In this document: piece by piece, positions 8,293 through 16,862 of the stretch | How positions within the stretch are numbered: position 1 is the first letter of the stretch | How the letters are laid out: the number at the start of each line of letters is the position of its first letter | Origin: Anatilimnocola aggregata | GTDB lineage: Bacteria; Planctomycetota; Planctomycetia; Pirellulales; Pirellulaceae | DNA: 64,000 nt | Assembly (NCBI RefSeq): GCF_007747655.1 | Contig: NZ_CP036274.1 | Span: 62,001-126,000 of the forward strand | Reading direction: 5' to 3' | Notes under the pieces: model-generated | Database searches by the model: none | What the model was told of the DNA's origin: nothing | The model's input: the letters and a program-made list of their open reading frames with translations, nothing else | Made by a program: the position numbers and the translations under genes

Positions 8293-10007
8293 GTTCAACG
8301 TTACCCCGGCTGTCCGCATCTCACTGGAACTGGTCCGTGCTGGTCGCCGTCGTCTTCGTGTTGAGTCACGGTGTCAACGCGTGGAGTGAGGAGCCGCGAT
8401 TCATTGACCATTCGCTGCTGATCGCTCCGGAGTATCCCTGTACATGGCCGAGTCACCCATTTCCTCGCTTTGCCTTGATCCATCAGCGAACGATCGGACC
8501 CGAGTCGGCCTATAACATCGATACGCTGCTGATCGACGGCAACACGGGAACGCAGCTCGATGTGCCGCCGCACTCGGTCGCCCGGCCGGACCTGAAGCGA
8601 GAGAAGTCGGGGCCGCTCGGGCTGGCTTACACGGACAAGATCGAACCGTGGCAATTCGGCGGCGAAGCCTGTGTGGTCGATGTGCGCGATCTCCTGGATC
8701 AGGCGCCTAAGGGTGTCAGCCCGTTGGTCAAGCCGGCGCACATCGAGCGGTTCGAGAAACAGCATCGACAAGTTCGCTTCGGCGACGTCGTCTTGTTTCG
8801 CAGCGGCTATTCGGACAAGTACTACCGACCGCTGCCCGAAGGTCGCCGCTTCATCGCTGAAATTCTCGATCGCAAGGCACCCGGCTATCCCGATCCCGAT
8901 CCGGAATGCATGGAGCTGCTTGGGAAACGAGGTGTGCTCACGCTCGGAACCGACAGCGCCAGTATGGGACCGCTGCCGGATCTTGCTGAACCCACACACT
9001 ACGCGGGGCTCAAGTACGGAATGATCTGGACGGAGGGGGCGTCGAATCTGGGAGCGTTGCCCGCAACTGGCGCGTTCTATTGTCTGCTCGGTCCGAAACA
9101 TAAAGATGGCCCTTATAGCGAAGGCCGTGCCTTTTCGATTGTCGGAGGCGACCTGCCGATGCGGCTCATCAACTCGTGTCGCAACAAGCGAGCCGTCGAT
9201 CTGTCGCCGACACTCGCGCCCCAACGGCCACTCACGCATCCGGGCATCGGCACCGGCGATCATCGTCAGGTCTACTTGAAGATCGACTTCCTGTACTCCG
9301 AGTATCTCGACATGTGGCATCACGGCCATCTCATGGATGCCATGACCGGAACCCATCTGGTACCTCCCAGTTTCGCCCTGCCTGCTGCGGAGCTGCCGAT
9401 TCCCTACGCCCCTGAGATTCGTGGTTGGCTGCAAGAGTACGAAAAGAAATACGGCCGACGCGGGACCAGTTCGCTGACAACCGAGCAGGTACCTCTCGAC
9501 TGGACTTGTGGCGAGACACGAGTCATTGACGTCCGGTCGCTAGTGGGTTCGACCCAATCGACGAACTGGCCCGCATCGCCCGAGATTACCGTTGCACACG
9601 TAGAGGCTTACGAACGAACGACAAACCCATTGCGGCCCGGTGACGTCGTCATTTTTCGTACGGGACATAATGACCGAAATCTTCTGCCGCCGATGGACAA
9701 TTCCGGAATGTGGATTGATCCGCTCCGCGGCAAAACCGAAGGCTGGCCCGCTCCAGGTCCCGACGTGATCGTTTACCTCAAGGAAAAGGGCATTCGCTGC
9801 GTAGCGAGCGATGCGCCCGACCTCGGTGGCGTCGACCCACGGCGGGCGCTGATGACGTATTGGGCACTGGGCAGCCGTGAGATGGTCGGCGTCGAGTTCC
9901 TGGTGAATGTCGACAAGATTCCCGCGAAGGGCGCCTACTTTCTATTTGTCGCAGTCAAGGTCCGCGATTGTCATGGCGGCCCGGGCCGCGCCATCGTGTT
10001 GTATTAG
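8289..10007 (+). CDS. Exported tandem cyclase-family protein (two kynurenine-formamidase-like domains)
   Basis: The 572 residues comprise a signal-like hydrophobic N-terminus (about 12-32) and two cyclase-family halves (about 37-295 and 325-570). Both halves share VVxFRxGxxD and late conserved blocks. Cyclase-family enzymes hydrolyse amide or ester bonds at a divalent-metal site set by HxGTHxDxPxH. Here the first half reads NTGTQLDVPPH (85-95), keeping only the Asp and last His. The second reads MTGTHLVPPSF (352-362), keeping only the middle His. The two halves have thus lost different ligands, and the protein may be inactive or use an altered site. AGAAGGAG precedes the ATG. Encoded between the FAH-family hydrolase and the importer. 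Confidence 0.88.
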   Translation: MSSTLPRLSASHWNWSVLVAVVFVLSHGVNAWSEEPRFIDHSLLIAPEYPCTWPSHPFPRFALIHQRTIGPESAYNIDTLLIDGNTGTQLDVPPHSVARPDLKREKSGPLGLAYTDKIEPWQFGGEACVVDVRDLLDQAPKGVSPLVKPAHIERFEKQHRQVRFGDVVLFRSGYSDKYYRPLPEGRRFIAEILDRKAPGYPDPDPECMELLGKRGVLTLGTDSASMGPLPDLAEPTHYAGLKYGMIWTEGASNLGALPATGAFYCLLGPKHKDGPYSEGRAFSIVGGDLPMRLINSCRNKRAVDLSPTLAPQRPLTHPGIGTGDHRQVYLKIDFLYSEYLDMWHHGHLMDAMTGTHLVPPSFALPAAELPIPYAPEIRGWLQEYEKKYGRRGTSSLTTEQVPLDWTCGETRVIDVRSLVGSTQSTNWPASPEITVAHVEAYERTTNPLRPGDVVIFRTGHNDRNLLPPMDNSGMWIDPLRGKTEGWPAPGPDVIVYLKEKGIRCVASDAPDLGGVDPRRALMTYWALGSREMVGVEFLVNVDKIPAKGAYFLFVAVKVRDCHGGPGRAIVLY

Positions 10008-10077
10008 GTCTGCCTGTGGTCGAGTCGCCGAGCGACTCAGCCACATCGGTTGGTGACGCCCGAGATCAGAGAACCTC

Positions 10078-11370
10078 ATGAACCAAGACCTCGAACAATC
10101 GACATTGCGGAGAGTGGCCTGGAGGATAGTGCCCTTCATCTGCCTGTTGTATGTGCTGAACATACTGGATCGCGCCAACGTCGGCTTTGCGCGGCTGGCC
10201 ATGCAGGATGATCTGGGACTGACGAAGGCCATGTTCGATCTTGGCTATGGAATGTTCTACGTAGGCTACATTCTGTTCGAAGTGCCCAGCAATCTGCTGA
10301 TGCGCCGCTTCGGTGCGCGCAAATGGATTGCTCGGATCATGATCACCTGGGGGCTCGTCTCAGCGGCCACCATGTTCGCCCAGGACGTTTGGACTTTCTA
10401 CGGGCTGCGCATCCTGCTGGGCGTCGCCGAAGCGGGCTTTTTCCCGGGAATCATTCTGTACCTCAGCGATTGGTTTCCGGATCGTCAACGAGCTCGGATG
10501 ACCGCCTTCTTCATGCTGGCGATTGGTCTGTCCAACGTGCTCGGCAATCCGCTGTCGGGCTGGATCATGGACCACTTCGACGGCATGAGCGGCTTGCATG
10601 GCTGGCAATGGTTGTTCCTTCTCGAAGGACTGCCGACGGCCGTCGTGGGCATTGCCGTGCTGTTCTACCTGGACGACTCGCCGCGCAGCGCTCGTTGGCT
10701 TTCCGACACACAGCGCGACTGGCTGATGAAACATATGGCCGAGGAAGACCGAGTCCGCCGACAGCAGCATGGCCCTGACAAATGGCATGCGATGTTGCAG
10801 CCACGCGTTTGGCTCTTGATCGCCATCTATTTCACCGTCGCGGTCGGTTCCAATGCAGGCGGCGCTTATTTTCCGACGATCATTAAGGAGCAATACACGC
10901 AGACGTCGAACTTTCAGATCGGATTGCTCACCGCACTGCCGCACCTGTGTGCGATCGTCGCCATGTCACTGGTCGGCATCAGTTCGGACCGGACAGGCGA
11001 GCGCCGATGGCACCTGGCCGGCTCGGCACTGATGGCGGCGATTGGTTGGAGCCTGGTGGCGTGGGGGCCGACGCCGTTAATCGCACTGGCCGGTTTGTGC
11101 GTGGCTCAGGCCGGCATGATGAGCATGCTGCCGGTGTTTTGGACGATTCCCAGCACGTTTCTTTCTGGAACCGCAGCCGCAGGAGGAATCGCACTGATTA
11201 ACTCCGTTGCTAACATCGGTGGCTTTTTCGGAGCCACCATTTTGGGACAACTGGGTCTCTGGTCGATGGCAGGTATTCTGCTGGCTGGCGGCCTGATGAC
11301 GGCAGCGACGATCCGTAATCCCATGCGTGTACGAGTGCCAATTCAAGGAGAAGCTTTCAATGAACGATGA
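10078..11370 (+). CDS. MFS transporter, anion:cation symporter (ACS) type
   Basis: This 430-residue inner-membrane protein has about 12 hydrophobic segments. The ACS-family signatures are clear: LNILDRANVGFARLAMQ in the first helix region, YVGYILFEVPSNLLMRRFGAR (split here by family convention) around helices 2-3, and GVAEAGFFPGIILYLSDWFP. ACS members import organic anions such as sugar acids, phthalate, tartrate or 4-hydroxyphenylacetate with a cation. The operon context makes it the likely importer of the pathway substrate. It overlaps the following SDR by 11 bases, and the AAGGAG for that gene lies inside this one. Confidence 0.93.
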   Translation: MNQDLEQSTLRRVAWRIVPFICLLYVLNILDRANVGFARLAMQDDLGLTKAMFDLGYGMFYVGYILFEVPSNLLMRRFGARKWIARIMITWGLVSAATMFAQDVWTFYGLRILLGVAEAGFFPGIILYLSDWFPDRQRARMTAFFMLAIGLSNVLGNPLSGWIMDHFDGMSGLHGWQWLFLLEGLPTAVVGIAVLFYLDDSPRSARWLSDTQRDWLMKHMAEEDRVRRQQHGPDKWHAMLQPRVWLLIAIYFTVAVGSNAGGAYFPTIIKEQYTQTSNFQIGLLTALPHLCAIVAMSLVGISSDRTGERRWHLAGSALMAAIGWSLVAWGPTPLIALAGLCVAQAGMMSMLPVFWTIPSTFLSGTAAAGGIALINSVANIGGFFGATILGQLGLWSMAGILLAGGLMTAATIRNPMRVRVPIQGEAFNER

Positions 11371-12193
11371 CCTCTTTTCACTCGCCGGCCGAGTTGCAGT
11401 CGTCTCCGGCGCAGCACAGGGACTAGGGCAAGCCACCGCGCTCGCGCTGGCTCAGCATGGCGCCGACCTAGTACTCTTGGATCGCAATCTTGCCGGAGCG
11501 GAGGCGACGGGCGAGAGAATTCGCGCGATCGGTCGGAGAACGCTCGTCGCTGGCACGGATGTCTCCGACCCGCTCGCCATTGCAGAACTGTTTCGGCAAG
11601 TCGACACTGCATTCGGACGTATCGATTTCCTGGGAAACATCGCCGGCGACGGGCATCTTTCCAAACCCGAAGACCTGACGATCGCCGACCTTCACCGCGT
11701 CTTACAAAACCTCGTCGTCGGACGGTTCGCGATGTGCCAGGAGGCGGGAAAGAGAATGCTGGCTCAGGGGCGCGGCTCGATCATGAATATCGGCTCGCTC
11801 GCCAGCTCGACGGCGCTGGGACGCGGACATATCGCCTACAGCATGGCGATGGGCGCGGTCCTTCAGATGACCCGCGAACTCAGCACGGAATGGAGCTACC
11901 GAGGCGTTCGCGTGAACTGTGTCACTCCGGCGCAAGTGGTCAACCCGAGCCTCGAAGCCCGCATGGCCACCGATCCGACTCTAGAAGGCCGGTTCCTGAA
12001 AGGGATCCCCGCCGGACGACTCGGCCAGCCGAAAGACATCATGGGCCTCGCGGTGTTCCTGGCTTCTGACAGTTCGGAATGGATCACCGGAGCCATCATC
12101 CCCATGGACGGCGGCAACATGGCCATGAACGCGGGTGGGACACCAGGTCATGAACAGCGTACCGTCCAGTCGTTTCGCGCGGAGAGCAAGTAG
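11360..12193 (+). CDS. SDR-family protein lacking the catalytic lysine
   Basis: This 277-residue classical short-chain dehydrogenase/reductase fold has a dinucleotide motif SGAAQGLGQA (16-25), a NIAG block at 93-96, an active-site Ser near 146-150 (IGSLASS) and Tyr160. The lysine of YxxxK is replaced: the sequence is YSMAM, with Met at 164. The surrounding bases are unambiguous in frame. Family enzymes need this Lys to lower the Tyr pKa and bind the nicotinamide ribose, so normal dehydrogenase activity is doubtful. The C-terminus keeps MDGGN. The ATG at 11360 has AAGGAG upstream and lies inside the end of the transporter gene. A normal SDR with intact YCTSK is encoded at 32656. Confidence 0.9.
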   Translation: MNDDLFSLAGRVAVVSGAAQGLGQATALALAQHGADLVLLDRNLAGAEATGERIRAIGRRTLVAGTDVSDPLAIAELFRQVDTAFGRIDFLGNIAGDGHLSKPEDLTIADLHRVLQNLVVGRFAMCQEAGKRMLAQGRGSIMNIGSLASSTALGRGHIAYSMAMGAVLQMTRELSTEWSYRGVRVNCVTPAQVVNPSLEARMATDPTLEGRFLKGIPAGRLGQPKDIMGLAVFLASDSSEWITGAIIPMDGGNMAMNAGGTPGHEQRTVQSFRAESK

Positions 12194-12199
12194 GAAACT

Positions 12200-14200
12200 A
12201 TGAACCAGAACCAGCCCCTGTCTGACGAGCAGATCCTCGCCCTCTATCGGACGATGCAGACTATCCGTCTGACCGAAGAAGAACTCGCACGCTGTCACCA
12301 GCGCGGGCTTATCCACGGTGCCTGCCATACCTATGTCGGTCAGGAAGCGATTGCGACGGGCGTTTGTGCACATCTTACCAGCAACGATTGCGTCTTCAGT
12401 ACGCATCGCGGTCATGGCCATGCCTTGGCGAAAGGGATGCCGCCTCGCGAACTCATCGCCGAGTTGTTCGGCCGCGCGACCGGTTGTTCGCGCGGACGCG
12501 GCGGCAGCATGCATCTCTTCTCACCAGAGATCGGCATGATGGGAACCAGCGGCATCGTAGGCCCCTGCATTCTACAAGCCTGTGGCGGCGGATACAGTTC
12601 GAAGATCCTTAAGAACGGAACGGTTGGAGTTGCCTTCTTTGGAGATGGTGCTGTCAATAACGGTGCGTTCCATGAGGGGATCAACATGGCCAGCATCTGG
12701 AAACTGCCGGTGCTGTTCATCTGCGAGAACAATCAATACGCGACGGAAGTCCCGTTCTCCTATTCCAGCGGGATCCCCGATGTCGGACGGCGGGCAGCGA
12801 ACTACGGAATCCCCGGTTTCGAGGTGGACGGCAACGATGTCGTCGAAGTGCATCGAGTGCTCGGTGAAGCGATCGACCGCGCTCGCCAGGGCGGCGGTCC
12901 GACACTGATCGAATGCAAGACCTATCGCACGCGTGCCCATGCCGAGGGAATGGGCGACTTTACTTATCGCACGCGTGAAGAGGTTGCCGACTGGAAAGAG
13001 AAATGCCCCATCGCGCGGCTGCGGACCGCGTTTCCTGATCTGGTCACCGAATTCGATCGGATCGATCAAGAGGTCGCCACGCTCGTGCAAGAGTCTCGCG
13101 ACTTCGCAGAAGCAAGCCCCGCCCCCGATTCATCGACCGCGACCGACTACGTCTATTCCATTCCCCCTTTTTCTCCCCCGCCCCCGCCCCCGCCTCCGCC
13201 TGCCGATTGCCCACTGCCCTCTTCTCGCACCATTTCCTTCGTCGCCGCCACGCGTGAAGCGCTCGACCAGGCAATGGCCGCCAACCCAACCATCTTCGTG
13301 ATGGGGCAAGGGATCGGCGTCCGCGGCGGCAATTTCACCACCACGCTCGGCCTGCACGCCAAGTATGGAGCGGAGCGGCTGTGCGATGTGCCGATCTGTG
13401 AACGCGGGTTCGTCGGTCTTGCGTGCGGGGCGGCCATGTCCGGGACTCGGCCCGTCGTCGACTTCATGTTCATCGACTTCATCAATGATTCGTTCGGCGA
13501 ACTCGTCAACCAGATCACTAAGATGCAGTTCATGAGCAGCGGACGGCTCAAGATGCCAGTGCTGCTGCGAGGCTGCGGAGGCGTCGGTCACTCGGCGGCC
13601 ACTCACCATTCGGGCATGTATCATTCGATCTATTCGCATATTCCGGGATTGCGAGTCGTGATTCCGTCGAATCCGTTTGATGCCAAGGGGCTAATGGCCC
13701 ACGCATTGCGTAGCGACGATCCTGTTTTGTTTCTTGAACATCGCGAGCTGATGCAGAGTAAGGGGCCCGTCCCCGAAAACCATTATGAGATTCCGTTCGG
13801 CCAGGCTCGCGTCGCCCGTGCTGGTAGCGATGTCACGATTGTCGCGCTATCATTCATGGTGACACACGCCCTCTCCGCCGCTGAGCAACTTGCATCCGAG
13901 GGCATCTCGGTGGAAATTATCGATCCTCGCACCGTGTCGCCGTTGGACTTGGACAGCATCCTGAGGTCGGTTGCCAAGACGGGACGGCTATTGGTTGTGG
14001 ACGAAGCGTTTGGTCCCTGCGGTATCGCTTCCGAGATCGCAGCACAGGTGGCCGACGCCGGCTTTAATGACCTGGACGCGCCTATTAAGCGATTACACGG
14101 AGCATTCGCGCCGACACCTTATGCCCCGTCGCTCGAAGAAGTGGTCGTGCCGAACGTCGCTCGGATAGTCCAGGCCATTCGTGATTTGTTGGAGGAATAG
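12200..14200 (+). CDS. 2-oxoacid dehydrogenase E1, alpha and beta subunits fused
   Basis: This 666-residue thiamine-diphosphate enzyme combines two subunits that are often separate. Residues 1-300 form the E1 alpha part, with the ThDP/Mg motif GDGAVNNG (148-155) and VLFICENNQYATE (171-183). Residues 305-342 form a linker containing nine consecutive prolines (326-334). Residues 343-666 form the beta part (QGIGVRGG, FIDFINDSFGELVNQ, RGCGGVGHSAATHHSG, EIIDPRTVSPLD, VDEAFGPCGIASEIA). It decarboxylates a 2-oxoacid and passes the acyl group to E2. The close match of both halves to pyruvate/acetoin/branched-chain types does not settle substrate. TAGGAAA lies before the ATG, and the E2 gene starts two bases after its stop. 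Confidence 0.93.
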   Translation: MNQNQPLSDEQILALYRTMQTIRLTEEELARCHQRGLIHGACHTYVGQEAIATGVCAHLTSNDCVFSTHRGHGHALAKGMPPRELIAELFGRATGCSRGRGGSMHLFSPEIGMMGTSGIVGPCILQACGGGYSSKILKNGTVGVAFFGDGAVNNGAFHEGINMASIWKLPVLFICENNQYATEVPFSYSSGIPDVGRRAANYGIPGFEVDGNDVVEVHRVLGEAIDRARQGGGPTLIECKTYRTRAHAEGMGDFTYRTREEVADWKEKCPIARLRTAFPDLVTEFDRIDQEVATLVQESRDFAEASPAPDSSTATDYVYSIPPFSPPPPPPPPPADCPLPSSRTISFVAATREALDQAMAANPTIFVMGQGIGVRGGNFTTTLGLHAKYGAERLCDVPICERGFVGLACGAAMSGTRPVVDFMFIDFINDSFGELVNQITKMQFMSSGRLKMPVLLRGCGGVGHSAATHHSGMYHSIYSHIPGLRVVIPSNPFDAKGLMAHALRSDDPVLFLEHRELMQSKGPVPENHYEIPFGQARVARAGSDVTIVALSFMVTHALSAAEQLASEGISVEIIDPRTVSPLDLDSILRSVAKTGRLLVVDEAFGPCGIASEIAAQVADAGFNDLDAPIKRLHGAFAPTPYAPSLEEVVVPNVARIVQAIRDLLEE

Positions 14201-14202
14201 AG

Positions 14203-15624
14203 ATGGCCCAGGAAATCACCATTCCGCGCCTTGGCTGGTCTATGGAGGAAGGAATCTTCGTCAAGTGGCTAAAGGCGCCCGGCGAATTCATCCGCACCGG
14301 CGAGATGGTCTTCTTGCTCGAAGGAGAAAAGGCGGCCCACGAGATTGAGTCTTTGGATTCGGGTTACCTGAGTGTGCCCGATGATGCGCCGCGCCCCGGC
14401 GCCACCGTCAAAGTCGGACAAGTGATCGGCTTTCTCCTGGCCGAAGGCGAAGCCCCGCCAGCGTCCGTGGGGAAACCGCCGGCCAGCACTTCCCCGGCCA
14501 GCAGCTTTCCCGCGTTCGCGAGGGCCACGTCTTTGTCGCTGCCCGCAGTGGCGCCGCCTTCCGTGAAGATGCCGCTCGCGCCTGCAGTGCTGGCTGCCAC
14601 TGGAACAATGCCACGCGCCGCCGGTCCGGCCGCTCGAAGACTCGCCCGGCAATTGGGGATCGACCTCAACGCGGTCTTCACACCCGACCCGACAGACCGG
14701 GTCCTCTGCGAGGATATTCAACGAGCTGCCAAGACCCAGTGGCACTCCGACCAGCCCGCGGGGCCGGCACAAATCGCTACGCCGCGCGCCCGTCGTCGGG
14801 CGAGAGAACTCGGCGTGGACTGGACGCAGCTCCCTGGAACCGGACGCAACGGGCGCATTCGCGAGCGCGATGTCATTTCGCAATCGATGGCGACAGCAGG
14901 AAGCCAGACCCACTCGCCCGAACCCGCGCCGGTAACTCTTGGCAAACACACTCCTGCTTCCAAACTGCGCCGCATCCTGGCACAGCGCATACTCGCCGGA
15001 GTGACACAAGCCGCGCCGGTCACCTTGACCACCAAAGTCGATGCCGCCCCGCTCGTGGCCTATCGTGCCAACCTCAAGAACCTCGCTCCGCAAGGCCAGG
15101 CGCCCAGTTTCAACGACATCCTGATCGGGCTGGCCGCACAAACCCTGCGAGCCCTGCCGGAACTCAACGCCTGTTGGCATCGGGACGGAATCCACGCCTA
15201 CGAGGCCATTCACATCGCCACCGCAGTCGACACCCCTGCGGGTTTGTTGGCCCCGGTCATTCGTCATGCGGACCAATTGAGCGTCGCGCAAATCGCCGAA
15301 CAGACTCGTCAACTGATCGCGCAGGCGCGGGCCGGTCGGCTGAATCAAACGTATCTCGAAGGTGGAACGTTCACGGTGACCAACCTGGGAATGTTCGGCA
15401 TCGACACGTTCACGCCGATCCTCAACCTGCCTCAAGCCGGGATTCTCGGAATCGGTCGGATTGTGGAAGAACCGGTCGTGAGAGCCGGCCGCCTGGAGAT
15501 CGGACACACCCTCTCCCTCAGTCTCACATTCGATCATCGCGTCGTCGACGGCGCCCCTGCCGCCCGCTGGTTACAGCGCCTTTGCGAACACATACAAACA
15601 CCCGAGAACCAACCCGGCTCTTGA
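14203..15624 (+). CDS. Dihydrolipoamide acyltransferase (E2) of a 2-oxoacid dehydrogenase
   Basis: This 473-residue E2 has an N-terminal lipoyl domain (about 3-80) with the lipoylated Lys43 in LEGEKAAHE. Two peripheral-subunit-binding domains follow. The first (about 137-174) is atypical: it lacks the usual GTGxxGR turn and reads FTPDPTDRVLCEDI. The second (about 192-225) is normal, with LPGTGRNGRIRERDV. The C-terminal catalytic domain contains DHRVVDG (444-450) with His445 and Asp449. It transfers the acyl group from E1 to CoA. GGAGGAAT precedes the ATG. No E3 (dihydrolipoyl dehydrogenase) gene follows, so E3 must come from elsewhere. Last gene of the operon. Confidence 0.94.
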   Translation: MAQEITIPRLGWSMEEGIFVKWLKAPGEFIRTGEMVFLLEGEKAAHEIESLDSGYLSVPDDAPRPGATVKVGQVIGFLLAEGEAPPASVGKPPASTSPASSFPAFARATSLSLPAVAPPSVKMPLAPAVLAATGTMPRAAGPAARRLARQLGIDLNAVFTPDPTDRVLCEDIQRAAKTQWHSDQPAGPAQIATPRARRRARELGVDWTQLPGTGRNGRIRERDVISQSMATAGSQTHSPEPAPVTLGKHTPASKLRRILAQRILAGVTQAAPVTLTTKVDAAPLVAYRANLKNLAPQGQAPSFNDILIGLAAQTLRALPELNACWHRDGIHAYEAIHIATAVDTPAGLLAPVIRHADQLSVAQIAEQTRQLIAQARAGRLNQTYLEGGTFTVTNLGMFGIDTFTPILNLPQAGILGIGRIVEEPVVRAGRLEIGHTLSLSLTFDHRVVDGAPAARWLQRLCEHIQTPENQPGS

Positions 15625-15994
15625 CCAGATGATCGGATTCATTGACACCTCCACGATGAGAGTCACGCACTCGGAAAACATCGAGCCAACAGAGAGTCGT
15701 TCCGAAGAGCGTTTGGTCCGGTGTACTATTTCACTTTCTCGAACGCCGAGTGACACGGCAGTTAGCTCTGAGGGTGAAATCCTTGGTTTTCACGGGCCGC
15801 CACTTATCCGCAAGTGGCAAAAGAGTTTGCGAAGATTGCCGTCATGGCGATGCGCTCTCGGTTTTTCCGTGTAGAGCGCTGCGGGCGAGGGTTGCTTCCG
15901 TCCCGCCGAGATTTGGCCCGCGAACTCTCGCGCTCTCGATTGAGAAACCCCTTGCTTCTTAGCAACCTGGTTGCGTTCGAGGGGCGAAGCCAAC
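15625..15994. other. Intergenic stretch holding one structured repeat
   Basis: No supportable gene is visible. It contains the 85-bp repeat at 15692-15776. The remaining sequence, up to the end of the minus-strand HTH gene at 15995, shows no recognisable coding signature in either direction. Confidence 0.5.
15692..15776. repeat. 85-bp structured intergenic repeat, copy 1
   Basis: This segment aligns without gaps to 33505-33589, with 12 mismatches in 85 (about 86% identity). Both copies contain a small hairpin: here the arms are CTCG (15738-15741) and CGAG (15747-15750), with loop AACGC. The arms differ from copy 2 at two base pairs, and both changes are compensatory. An outer TCA/TGA pairing (15731-15733 with 15751-15753) is conserved in both. 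This favours a structured RNA or DNA element over a coding remnant. The role is unknown. Confidence 0.75.
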
Positions 15995-16402
15995 TTACCG
16001 CCAACTGGTTTCAACCTCGCCGAGTCTCTGCCGCAATGCCGCCGCTGCTTGCGCCAATCGAGTGTTCTGGCGATCGGCCGGATGTCGGCTTCCTTTTCGG
16101 CCACGCTCGTTACGCGGAAGAAACAGAATCTGTTCCTGCAGGTCGGGGGCCAAGTTGAGCAGCGACATAATTTGCGTCATGCGGGACGTGGTGATCTGGC
16201 GGAAGCGGGCCAGTTCGGATTGATCGGTCATAACGCCGTCGCGAATCAGTCGCTCGCAACGAAGCGCCAAGGCCATGAGCCGAGCGATTCGGGGAACGCG
16301 ACCGACCGGTACATCGGGAGCCATACCGTCACGGAACTGTTTGCGGCCATGGTGCCTGCGGTTAATGTGAAATTCACGCGTAATGGTGAGCTGTTGGTTC
16401 AT
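15995..16402 (-). CDS. ParB/KorB-like HTH protein paired with a recombinase tail
   Basis: This 135-residue protein has a central helix-turn-helix-like segment: SELARFRQITTSRMTQIMSL, then LNLAPDLQEQILFLP. It resembles the ParB/KorB-type DNA-binding helix pair. Basic N- and C-termini (INRRHHGRKQF, RNERGRKGSR) are consistent with nucleic-acid binding. Its ATG overlaps the stop of the upstream recombinase fragment by four bases (ATGA). A small HTH gene directly behind a large serine recombinase is an arrangement I associate with planctomycete genomes, from memory and unchecked. Since the recombinase here is truncated, this gene is probably a relic that may no longer be expressed. Confidence 0.6.
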   Translation of the reverse strand: MNQQLTITREFHINRRHHGRKQFRDGMAPDVPVGRVPRIARLMALALRCERLIRDGVMTDQSELARFRQITTSRMTQIMSLLNLAPDLQEQILFLPRNERGRKGSRHPADRQNTRLAQAAAALRQRLGEVETSWR

Positions 16403-16785
16403 GCGATGTGCTCCTGGTGATGGGCGATTTCCTGAGTAAGCGATTGAATGCCGGTCGGCTGAAGCGTGAGTGACACCTTGCCGCGCTGACCGTCGTGGTC
16501 GACGCGAGCCACCAGCAATTCCAACACGCGGGCTTGCTCACGAGGCGCGAGGGCTTCCCAAAGTTGGTCGAACTCCGCCAGTGCGGCGGCGACCACGCTT
16601 TCATCGAGGGTTTGGTCGCGCAACGCGATCAGTTCGTTGTCGATCTCCGTCAGGCGGCGTTCGGCGGTGCGAATGTGATCCTGAAGATCGGCCAAACCGG
16701 AGACGCGATCCAGGTGATTCGTCGCTTGCAGGCGGGCGTAGTCATCGCACAGTTGCTGCTGCAAGGCGGTACGTTCGTGGTTCAA
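16399..16785 (-). pseudogene. C-terminal fragment of a large serine recombinase
   Basis: About 128 residues remain, comprising a coiled-coil-like stretch (LDRVSGLADLQDHIRTAERR and onward) and ending ARVLELLVARVDHDGQRGKV then SLTLQPTGIQSL. This resembles the last part of large serine recombinases, after the catalytic and zinc-ribbon domains. The frame stays open only to about 16810, and no catalytic N-terminus (which is normally about 300 residues) is found upstream. Plus-strand sequence of a different origin (16863-17171) occupies that place. It is therefore a 5'-truncated pseudogene whose junction lies near 16790-16860. Confidence 0.6.
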
Positions 16786-16862
16786 TTGCTCGGTGCCACA
16801 TCCGATCGGTCACAGATGCGAGTATCCACCACGATGAGCATGATCCTCGGATTGCGTGGTGT

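Noticed and set aside
13160-13230. Possible frameshift or low-complexity sequencing artefact in the proline-rich stretch of the E1 gene.
   Set aside because: The frame is continuous and both flanking halves are intact E1 subunits; a Pro-rich hinge between fused subunits is reasonable.
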